Positions 43,272 to 50,302 of a DNA stretch of 64,000 bases are shown piece by piece. Below the pieces are notes generated by a model, which was given only the letters and a program-made list of their open reading frames with translations, was not told the DNA's origin and made no database searches. Position numbers and translations under genes: made by a program. The stretch is from CAZEDM01 sp964511075 (GTDB taxonomy: Bacteria > Zixibacteria > MSB-5A5 > RBG-16-43-9). The stretch spans positions 1 to 64,000 of the forward strand of contig CAZEDM010000007.1 of NCBI GenBank assembly GCA_964511075.1, given 5' to 3'. Positions within the stretch are counted from its first letter, which is position 1. Each line of letters starts with the position of its first letter.

Positions 43272-44594
43272 ATGCTTTCAAAAGAAGAAGCCTTAGAGAT
43301 TCTAAAAAGAGGGTTAAGATATTCAGAGGCAGACCAGACCGAGCTTCTGCTTCTGGAGGAGGATTTTTCTCTGACCCGCTTTGCGGAGAACGTAATTCAC
43401 CAAAATATGGCCCGCAGGGATCATGAGGTTATGGCAAGGCTGGTTTTAGGCAAGAGAATCGGGGTGGCGGTAACCAATAAAATCGATGATGAGGGGATGA
43501 AAAAGGTGATAAAGGACGCTACGGAAATTGCCCTCAATCAAAAAGAGGACCCTGATTTTCTCTCTTTGCCCAGGTCAGCTCAGGCACAAGAGGTCAACGG
43601 TTTCTATGAGGATACCCATAATTTCACTCCCGAAGATAGAGCCAAGGGTGTCAAAATCGCTGTAGAGAAATGTAAGAAAAACAATTTAGTATCCGCGGGT
43701 GCTTTTCAGACTGAGGCAGATAGCACAACGGTGGTTAACTCCTTAGGCACGAGACAATATTTTCAGGAGACCAAAGCTCATTTCTCTTTGACCACAGGTG
43801 ATAATGGTAATTCCGGCTGGGCTCAGGGATTTTCCAGAAACGTGAAGGATATCGATATAGACAAGCTCAGCCAGATCGCCGTGCAAAAGGCGATCCTCTC
43901 AGCCAATCCTATAGCACTGCCTCCGGGTGAGTATACGGTGATCTTAGAAGAGGCTGCAGTAGCCTCCCTGCTTTTGTTCCTGGGCTTCTTGGGATTCGGC
44001 GCCAAGACCTTTACCCAAGGCAGAAGCTTTATGAAATTAGGAGAGAAGATTACCGGAGATAACATAACCATAGTCGAAAATCCTTATGAACCGGTGATGA
44101 GTGGAATCCCCTTTGACTATGAGGGAGTCACCAAGAAAAAAGTAGTTCTGATAGAAAACGGGATTGCCCAGGGTGTGGTTTATAATTCCTATTATGCCAA
44201 TAAAAGCGGTGCCGAATCAACCGGCCATGCCCTGCCGCCCAACAATACCTTTGGGCCTTATCCTAAAAATATGGTGATGTCGCCCGGAAACTCCTCCATT
44301 GAGGAGATGATAGGCTCAACCGAAAGAGGGATCTTAATCACCCATTTCTGGTATATCAATTATATGAACCCCATGAGAACGATGGTCACCGGCACAACCC
44401 GGGATGGAACTTTCCTTATAGAGAACGGAAAGATAAAATCGGCAGTGAAAAATATGCGCATAGGACAGAGCATCCTGGAGGCCTTCTCCAATGTGGAGAT
44501 GATGACCAAAAAGAGAAGACTCTGCCCGCAATACGGGGTATTGATGTATGTGCCGGCGATGAAGATAAACAAGTTTAACTTCATCGGAGGGTAA
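43272..44594 (+). CDS. tldE: TldE/PmbA-family metalloprotease subunit
   Basis: About 440 residues from ATG 43272; an in-frame upstream ATG at 43224 would overlap tldD and add an unlikely Cys-containing tail. It is the non-zinc-binding partner: no HExxxH. Family features include EEDFSLTRFAENVIHQN, FGAKTFTQGRSFMKLGEKI and the GYS/YTAP-like end CPQYGVLMYVPAMKINKFNFIGG region. It forms a heterodimer with TldD. Confidence 0.88.
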   Translation: MLSKEEALEILKRGLRYSEADQTELLLLEEDFSLTRFAENVIHQNMARRDHEVMARLVLGKRIGVAVTNKIDDEGMKKVIKDATEIALNQKEDPDFLSLPRSAQAQEVNGFYEDTHNFTPEDRAKGVKIAVEKCKKNNLVSAGAFQTEADSTTVVNSLGTRQYFQETKAHFSLTTGDNGNSGWAQGFSRNVKDIDIDKLSQIAVQKAILSANPIALPPGEYTVILEEAAVASLLLFLGFLGFGAKTFTQGRSFMKLGEKITGDNITIVENPYEPVMSGIPFDYEGVTKKKVVLIENGIAQGVVYNSYYANKSGAESTGHALPPNNTFGPYPKNMVMSPGNSSIEEMIGSTERGILITHFWYINYMNPMRTMVTGTTRDGTFLIENGKIKSAVKNMRIGQSILEAFSNVEMMTKKRRLCPQYGVLMYVPAMKINKFNFIGG

Positions 44595-44603
44595 TTTGAA
44601 TCT

Positions 44604-44654
44604 GGAGTGTAAACCTTCAGGTTTACCTTAAATAAAGCTAAAGCTTTATACTCC
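44604..44654. repeat. 51-base element: two palindromes within GGAGTGTAAA / ACTCC ends
   Basis: It reads GGAGTGTAAACC-TTCA-GGTTTAC then TAAAGC-TA-AAGCTTTA and ends ACTCC. The element at 54376-54425 is the same structure in the opposite order and orientation. Outer ends are inverted. It lies between tldE and the Tat-signal gene. Confidence 0.65.
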
Positions 44655-44672
44655 AATAAAAAGGTTTAATCA

Positions 44673-44915
44673 ATGAAGAGAAGAAAATTCATCAGGACTT
44701 TAGGATTAGGCGGAATAGGCTTATATTTTCTGCCTGCTTTTCTCTCAAAAAGGGCTAATGCCTTTACTCAAGATGAATTGAATTTCTCCCCTACTGCCAA
44801 CTGGCTTTATGGCTCTCCTCGCAAAGGCTGCTCTACCTCAACTCTCTCCTCTGAGTTTTTCGGAAGGATCGAAAACGGCTTGGAGGATTGGGCTAATTTC
44901 AGATTTATCTCATAA
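44673..44915 (+). CDS. Short twin-arginine signal protein
   Basis: An 80-residue reading frame with a Tat signal (MKRRKFIRTLGLGGIGLYF, cleavage near RANA). The mature part is only about 50 residues, with one Cys and no fold I recognise. It may be a genuine small exported protein or the remnant of a larger Tat substrate. It lies three bases before prmC, which itself lacks a visible SD, so translation of prmC may depend on it. AAGG eight bases before the ATG is a modest SD. Confidence 0.5.
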   Translation: MKRRKFIRTLGLGGIGLYFLPAFLSKRANAFTQDELNFSPTANWLYGSPRKGCSTSTLSSEFFGRIENGLEDWANFRFIS

Positions 44916-44918
44916 AAA

Positions 44919-45788
44919 ATGGGCAGGACCATCTTAGAAGCCCTTAACTCTGTAACCAAGATTTTCTGGGAAAAAGATATAGAAACCCCACGCATAGAGG
45001 CAGAGCTGCTCCTGGGGCACATCCTCAACTTAAAAAGAACAGAGCTTTATCTGAACGGTCAGCGGGTCTTATCCTCAACGGAAGAAAATAACCTTAAGCA
45101 GTTGATCAAAGAAAGGCTCACTGGAAAACCTTTGCAGTATGTCTTAGGCCAAACAGAATTCTTTGGATTGAGATTCAAAACCGACCCCAGGGTTTTAATC
45201 CCCCGCCCGGAAACAGAGATTTTGGTCAATAAGGTCTTAGAGCATTTCAAGAATAAGAACCAGGAATCCGATTTTCTGAAAATTGCAGATATGGGCAGTG
45301 GATGCGGCAATATCGCCATATCCTTGGCCCGTAATTTGAAAAACTCTTTTGTTTATGCCACGGATATCTCTCAGGAGACGTTATCCCTGGCAAAGGAGAA
45401 TGCGGAGATCAATGAAGTCAAAGATAGAATCGAATTTTTGTATGGAGATTTGCTCGGACCTTTAAAGGATAGAGATCTACAGGGGAAAATGGATGCCATA
45501 GTCTCCAATCCCCCTTACGTTCAAAAAGAGGAAAAGGAGCTTTTGCCCAGAATCATCAGGGATCACGAGCCGGAGATAGCACTGTTCTATGAGGTGGGAT
45601 TGTATCAGCGGATAATCGAGCAGTCCTCAGTTTATCTGAAAAAAGAAGGTCTATTAGCTCTGGAAACAGGCTACAGCCAGGCAGGTATGGTCAAAAGTAT
45701 GATGGAGAACAGGCAGGGATTTAACTCTATCGAGATTATAAAAGACCTCTCAGGGATTGAGAGAGTGATATGCGCAGTGAGAAGGTAG
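44919..45788 (+). CDS. prmC: Release factor glutamine methyltransferase PrmC (HemK)
   Basis: A 289-residue enzyme that methylates the GGQ glutamine of RF1 using SAM. The N-terminal helical substrate domain (ETPRIEAELLLGHIL, KRTELYL) is followed by the methyltransferase: PRPETEILV, motif I ADMGSGCGNIAISLA and motif IV NPPYVQKEE. Length is standard. prmC usually follows prfA directly; here four genes intervene (membrane protein, tldD, tldE, small Tat protein), all in the same direction. Confidence 0.93.
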   Translation: MGRTILEALNSVTKIFWEKDIETPRIEAELLLGHILNLKRTELYLNGQRVLSSTEENNLKQLIKERLTGKPLQYVLGQTEFFGLRFKTDPRVLIPRPETEILVNKVLEHFKNKNQESDFLKIADMGSGCGNIAISLARNLKNSFVYATDISQETLSLAKENAEINEVKDRIEFLYGDLLGPLKDRDLQGKMDAIVSNPPYVQKEEKELLPRIIRDHEPEIALFYEVGLYQRIIEQSSVYLKKEGLLALETGYSQAGMVKSMMENRQGFNSIEIIKDLSGIERVICAVRR

Positions 45789-45809
45789 AACAGACATTCT
45801 TGTCTGTTC
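45788..45809. terminator. Hairpin after prmC, AACAGACA repeat family
   Basis: GAACAGACA pairs with TGTCTGTTC around a four-base loop, one base past the prmC stop. The same stem is at 13591-13612. A second, looser inverted repeat (CCCGCCTTG...CAAGACGGG) lies at about 45852-45872. Confidence 0.5.
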
Positions 45810-45890
45810 CTCGAGTCAGGCAGGAATATCTGGTCAACTGAATCGGTAATCCCGCCTTGCCCTCAAGACGGGGTGAAGATTCTTTCCTCA

Positions 45891-45918
45891 TTGACAAATC
45901 AGATTAAGTTGTTATATT
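45891..45918 (+). promoter_or_regulatory. tdh promoter
   Basis: TTGACA (45891-45896), a 16-base spacer and TATATT (45913-45918). Leader about 50 bases, with AAGGAG before the ATG at 45978. Confidence 0.65.
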
Positions 45919-45977
45919 TTTCGCAAGCTAAAAAGATTTTTTATTCAATTCACATAAGATCGTAATAAGGAGCAAAA

Positions 45978-47024
45978 ATGGCAGAGAAGATGCTGGCGGT
46001 TATGAAGAAAACCAAAGCCCCGGGGGCTGAGATAGACTACATCGAGATACCCAAAATTGCACCGGATATGGTTCTGGTTAAAATCAAAGCCTGTTCCATC
46101 TGCGGGACGGACTTACATATCTACAACTGGGACAACTGGGCACAAGGAAGAATAAAACCTCCGATGGTCTTTGGACATGAATGCGCCGGCGAGGTGGTGG
46201 AGGCCGGCCCGGAGGTCAAAAGAGCAAAGGTAGGAGACTTCGTCTCGGCGGAAACCCATATCCCTGACCAGACCTGTTATCAGTGCAGAACCGGCAAGAT
46301 GCACATCTGCAAAAATTTAAAGATATTGGGCGTGGATATCAACGGTGCTTTTGCCGAATATATCGCCATCCCGGACATATGCGTATGGAAAAACGATAAG
46401 AGTTTGCCTGCGGAGATTGCCACCATCCAGGAACCTTTTGGCAATGCCACTTATTCCGTGATGGAAAGCGATGTTTCCGGAAAGGTTATTGCCGTATTGG
46501 GAGATGGACCCATAGGCTGTTTTGCCACAGGAATCGCCCGGGCAGTCGGAGCCGCAAAGATTTATGCAGTGGGGGAATTTCCCTTCAGGGTAGAGCTTCT
46601 GAATAAGATGGGTGCGGACGTGGCTTTGAGCATCCAGAAAGAAAACCCGGCTGAGGTGATAATGGACCAGACCTCAGGCGAGGGGGTGGACGTGGTCCTG
46701 GAGATGACCGGAGTTCAGAAGTCAATCGAGGATGGATTCAAAATACTCAAAAGAGGAGGAACATTCACCGCCTTCGGCATACCCTCTGATAAAATCCCTT
46801 TCGATTTAAATTACAATATGATATTCAAAGGAGCAAAGATGATCGGGATAAACGGCAGATTGATGTTCGATACCTGGTATCAGCTTTCCAATCTTTTGAA
46901 CAACAAACTGGTAGACCCCACCCCGGTGATAACCCATAAATTCCCTTTGAAGGATTTCCAGAAAGGAATCGACGCCATCCTCTCCCCTAACAAGGAATGC
47001 GGGAAGGTGGTATTATATCCGTAG
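45978..47024 (+). CDS. tdh: L-threonine 3-dehydrogenase
   Basis: A 348-residue zinc-dependent medium-chain dehydrogenase oxidising threonine to 2-amino-3-ketobutyrate with NAD. Catalytic zinc ligands are in CSICGTDLHIYNWD and GHECAGEVV. Structural zinc cysteines are in QTCYQCRTGKMHICKN. The nucleotide-binding loop is LGDGPIGC. THIPDQTCYQCRTG is characteristic of Tdh. No kbl (2-amino-3-ketobutyrate ligase) is next to it. The gene's 3' end (last 37 bases) is duplicated at 47103-47139 within a repeat cluster. Confidence 0.9.
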   Translation: MAEKMLAVMKKTKAPGAEIDYIEIPKIAPDMVLVKIKACSICGTDLHIYNWDNWAQGRIKPPMVFGHECAGEVVEAGPEVKRAKVGDFVSAETHIPDQTCYQCRTGKMHICKNLKILGVDINGAFAEYIAIPDICVWKNDKSLPAEIATIQEPFGNATYSVMESDVSGKVIAVLGDGPIGCFATGIARAVGAAKIYAVGEFPFRVELLNKMGADVALSIQKENPAEVIMDQTSGEGVDVVLEMTGVQKSIEDGFKILKRGGTFTAFGIPSDKIPFDLNYNMIFKGAKMIGINGRLMFDTWYQLSNLLNNKLVDPTPVITHKFPLKDFQKGIDAILSPNKECGKVVLYP

Positions 47025-47409
47025 GATTTTTTCGTAGGGACAGCCCTTGTGGCTGTCCTAGTGTTTTCGTTCGGACAGGGACAAGCTCTGTCCCTACACT
47101 TACTAATAAGGAATGCGGGAAGGTGATATTATATCCGTAATTTGTAGGGGCACGTTGCAACGTACCCAAAGTATTGTAGGGGCAATTCATGAATTGTCCC
47201 TACCTTAATCAACAAACCCGATGAAACTGTAGGGGCATGGCGTGCCGTGCCCAATCTTTTGCAGGGGCAGAACATCGTTCTGTCCTTGTCTTTGTAAGGG
47301 CAGGTTTCAAACCTGCCCCTACAATTATAATGGTATCAGGAGGTAACTCCTGACACCACGTGAACATTGGAAAATCAGTATAGCCTTTAACTCAATTCTT
47401 GAGATTAGT
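47025..47409. repeat. Cluster of TAGGGGC-type palindromes with a duplicated tdh 3' end
   Basis: No gene. At least seven short palindromes lie in tandem: GGACAGCCC (47039), GGACAGGGACAAG (about 47074), then units starting GTAGGGGC or similar at about 47145, 47175, 47229, 47262 and 47297, each closing with GTCCCTAC, GCCCC or similar. Between the second and third lies a near-copy (35 of 37 bases) of the end of tdh, 116 bases downstream of the original. The last 70 bases show nothing further. Confidence 0.75.
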
Positions 47410-47997
47410 TCAATTTTTATCAGTAGAAATCTCTTTAATTGGCAAATGAGTTAACGGGTCCTTTATTTTTCGACCAAGAATTATCGAACTTACAACAAAA
47501 TGAAGAACTACGATTAATATTAATGAGATAATTCTCAAAATTCGAACGCCAGAGTATAAATTAAACAAGGGAATAAGTATTAATCCGTAGATAGGTAAAC
47601 AAAACGCAATGTTAAGCACAAAATCCTTTCGAATGTATCGCCATTTAGTTAAGTCTTTATATACTATACCTTCAAGCATTTCAGCTACGCGTTCTTTACC
47701 AAAGCAATGAAGTGCAATGCGATGTAGGACAAACCATCGATCAGCAATTTGTCGTAGTTTCTTGTATCTTACCCAGAATAAAGTCGAGATAATAAATAAT
47801 ACAGGCAATTCAACAAATAAAGCGTCAGTTTCTTGCAGAAATTCCTGAGCCGTCTCGCTTTGTGTAACTCCGAAACCAATAGCACCAAGGATAAGTAATA
47901 CAAAATTTAACATTTGGTCTCGTTCACGTTTTTCAGTATCTATCTCTTTTCGTGTTTGTATAAAATATTCTAGTTCAAAATCACTTATTTTTAACAT
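47410..47997 (-). CDS. Membrane protein of unknown function (accessory pocket)
   Basis: A 195-residue protein with about four membrane segments (near 28-47, 61-77, 125-145 and 150-170). An acidic N-terminal helix (LEYFIQTRKEIDTEKRERDQ) leads into the first. I recognise no family. The layout recalls small multi-helix effector proteins of defence loci, but no diagnostic motif is present. It is AT-rich relative to tdh and lies 62 bases after a DUF4145 gene in the same direction, in a repeat-bounded pocket. Confidence 0.6.
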   Translation of the reverse strand: MLKISDFELEYFIQTRKEIDTEKRERDQMLNFVLLILGAIGFGVTQSETAQEFLQETDALFVELPVLFIISTLFWVRYKKLRQIADRWFVLHRIALHCFGKERVAEMLEGIVYKDLTKWRYIRKDFVLNIAFCLPIYGLILIPLFNLYSGVRILRIISLILIVVLHFVVSSIILGRKIKDPLTHLPIKEISTDKN

Positions 47998-48059
47998 AAT
48001 CTATTTTTTCCTAAAATAATCATCACTCAAAAAGAATTCATATGATAAAATGATTATGT

Positions 48060-48698
48060 TCATTTCATAGGTGGTTTACCTGCATCAGTTAATTTTTTAT
48101 TAAGTGCATCTCGCTTTCTTGCCAATTCCGCTGGTTGAACAAAATAAAAATCGAATAAACCTTCCAAAACATCTAGAAGCCATTCAGCCTCTCCAGGCTC
48201 AACATCTACTATTTCACCAGTATTTGTACTTTTAATTGGATGCGCAGCAAAATTACCGAGAGTTCTGATAGCATCTATTGCCCCTGCTAAATGGGTCGGT
48301 AATTGTTTCGAAGACAGAACTTGATCTATTTCATTGTTTAAATCTGATTTTTTCACACCTGCCTTTTCCCTAAGAATATTTTGAAGACGTCTACGACTCA
48401 AGGCAGCACTGGCTTTTTGACTATCAGTCATAACCAAACAAGCTTCTTTATAATCTTTGGCAAAATCATCGGGTATCTCATTTGAAAGTGGTGCTCTTGA
48501 AATTGTTTTTGGATATACCAAAAAGGACTCTACACTATATCCAAAATTTTTATCCGGAGACCTCTCTAACTCAATTACGTATCTAAGGCAGCTTGGACAT
48601 TGTTGCCAATAAACTTTCCAAAAAAAGTACTTATCAGACTCCAAATTATGATATTTAAATTGGGGATGATAAGAAGTTAAACAATGTGGACATTTCAT
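48060..48698 (-). CDS. DUF4145-containing protein with zinc ribbon
   Basis: About 212 residues from ATG 48698, which has AGGAGG eight bases upstream (a TTG two codons earlier is rejected). Two CxxC pairs near the N-terminus (KCPHC, QCPSC) form a zinc ribbon. The helical DUF4145 core is SRRRLQNILREKAG, AIDAIRTLGNFAAHP and WLLDVLEGLFDFYF. DUF4145 is often fused to or next to restriction and other defence genes; a type IIG gene lies 1.6 kb away. Role unknown. Confidence 0.75.
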   Translation of the reverse strand: MKCPHCLTSYHPQFKYHNLESDKYFFWKVYWQQCPSCLRYVIELERSPDKNFGYSVESFLVYPKTISRAPLSNEIPDDFAKDYKEACLVMTDSQKASAALSRRRLQNILREKAGVKKSDLNNEIDQVLSSKQLPTHLAGAIDAIRTLGNFAAHPIKSTNTGEIVDVEPGEAEWLLDVLEGLFDFYFVQPAELARKRDALNKKLTDAGKPPMK

Positions 48699-48704
48699 AT
48701 GCAA

Positions 48705-49133
48705 AACCTCCTATTATAATCAAATTATAATCAAAACTTCATTTGCCCCATCTTTCCATGGGTTATAATTTTATATTATTTTAATAAAATTCTCAAAACA
48801 AATCAAGTAATTTTTAATACAGGGAGATTTTTTGTAGGGGCATATTGCAGTTCGACAGGCTCTCTGCTCTGAGCGAAGCCGAAGAGCCTTACGCCCCTAC
48901 GGGTATCAATTTGGGTTCGATGAATCGAACCCCTACATTTATTCGTCCTAAAACGGATCCATAGGATAGGGGCTTGATTTATCAAGCCCACTTTTTAACC
49001 TCACCTTCCCTCTCCTTACAAAGGAGAGGGAAAAAATCTTAGCCTAAAAAATCTATTGCATTGGAAATGCTCAATTGTTAGCTTTCCCCTGAAAAGCCCA
49101 TAAGATAATTTAAAAACCAAGGATGGATATCAA
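48705..49133. repeat. Intergenic repeats between the DUF4145 gene and the GNAT gene
   Basis: No gene in about 430 bases. The left 100 bases are AT-rich and contain TATAAT-like sequences suited to the DUF4145 promoter. From about 48834 come a long GTAGGGGC...GCCCCTAC inverted repeat enclosing a TTCGACAGGCTC hairpin, then GGGTTCGATGAATCGAACCC and GGGGCTTGATTTATCAAGCC palindromes. CCCTCTCCTT/AAGGAGAGGG lies at 49008-49030. Confidence 0.65.
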
Positions 49134-50264
49134 ATGAAAGATGAACTTAAAATCAAAACCGTAGAAACCAAAAAAGACCTGTTGGATTTTATCAAGCTGC
49201 CCTGGAAAATCTATAAAGATTATAAAAACTGGGTCCCGCCATTGATCTCCGAGAAAAAGGCTTTTTTTAACCCACAGGTAAACCCTTTTTACAGACATGC
49301 TGAGGTAATTTTATTTTTGGCTGAGAAAAACGGGGAAATTGCAGGCAGAATTGCCGGAATAGTTAACCACAAACATATAGAGACCCACCAGGAGAAGGCT
49401 GGATTCTTTGGCTTCTTCGAGGTAACTGAGGATTTCGAGGTGGCAAAAGAATTACTGGACCAAGTCAAGAATTGGCTTAAATCAAAAGGTATGGAGATAA
49501 TGCGGGGACCGATGAATTTTTCGGTCAACGATGAGATAGGATTTCTTCTGGAAGGCTTCGATTCACCTCCTGTTTTCATGATGAGCTATAACCCCAAATA
49601 CTATCTTGAATTTATGGAAAGGTATGGAATGGTAAAAGCCAAAGACCTGTATGCCTTTTATATGGACAAAAGCAACCGCCCGCCGGAGAGGTTCATAAGG
49701 ATTGCGGAGAAGATCAGGAAAAGAGAGAACATAGTGGTTCGCAAATTGAACCTGAAGGATTTCGATACCGAGATAAAGAAGATCAAAAAGATATACAATT
49801 TAGCCTGGAGCAAAAACTGGGGAGCCATCCCCATGACCGATGAGGAGTTCGAGCACTTAGCCAGGGATTTCAAAAAGATAGTCGACCCGGATTTGGTATT
49901 CATAGCAGAGGTAGACGGCGAGCCAGCCGGGTTTTCCATGGCACTGCCCGATATAAATCAGCTATTAATTAAATTGAACGGCAGGCTTTTCCCTTTGGGA
50001 ATTTTCAAGCTTCTCTGGTTCACCAAATTTCATAAGGTAATCGATGGGCTTAGACTTTTAACTATGGGAGTAATTCATAAATATCAGAAGAGGGGGATCG
50101 ATACCGTATTTTATATAGACACCTATACGAATGGGGTGAAGAAAGGGTATAAATGGGCAGAGATGTCCTGGAACTTAGAGGATAATTTCCTGATCAACCA
50201 CGCCCTGGAGACCTTCGGGGCGAAGCTTTATAAGAAATACAGGATTTATGAGATGAAGATTTAG
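49134..50264 (+). CDS. GNAT-fold N-acetyltransferase-like protein
   Basis: A 376-residue cytoplasmic protein with two GNAT-like halves. The first (about 1-190) has WKIYKDYKNWVPPLI and AEKNGEIAGRIAGIVNHKH. The second (about 200-376) has IKKIYNLAWSKNWGAIPMT, IAEVDGEPAGFSMALPD and the acyl-CoA-binding region near MGVIHKYQKRGIDTVFY. Proteins of this length and start are often annotated as YghO-like acyltransferases; substrate unknown. AAGGA lies ten bases before the ATG. It ends 38 bases before the second R-M gene, but gene content suggests it is a resident rather than part of that system. Confidence 0.75.
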   Translation: MKDELKIKTVETKKDLLDFIKLPWKIYKDYKNWVPPLISEKKAFFNPQVNPFYRHAEVILFLAEKNGEIAGRIAGIVNHKHIETHQEKAGFFGFFEVTEDFEVAKELLDQVKNWLKSKGMEIMRGPMNFSVNDEIGFLLEGFDSPPVFMMSYNPKYYLEFMERYGMVKAKDLYAFYMDKSNRPPERFIRIAEKIRKRENIVVRKLNLKDFDTEIKKIKKIYNLAWSKNWGAIPMTDEEFEHLARDFKKIVDPDLVFIAEVDGEPAGFSMALPDINQLLIKLNGRLFPLGIFKLLWFTKFHKVIDGLRLLTMGVIHKYQKRGIDTVFYIDTYTNGVKKGYKWAEMSWNLEDNFLINHALETFGAKLYKKYRIYEMKI

Positions 50265-50302
50265 ATTGACCTATAACTCTAAGGATTATATAATCTCCTT
50301 AT

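Noticed and set aside
47025..47340. CRISPR array
   Set aside because: Units are palindromes with variable cores and irregular spacing, with no constant repeat-spacer alternation and no cas genes.
48905..48930. tRNA T-arm-like GGTTCGA
   Set aside because: It is part of a perfect intergenic palindrome; no acceptor or anticodon arms.
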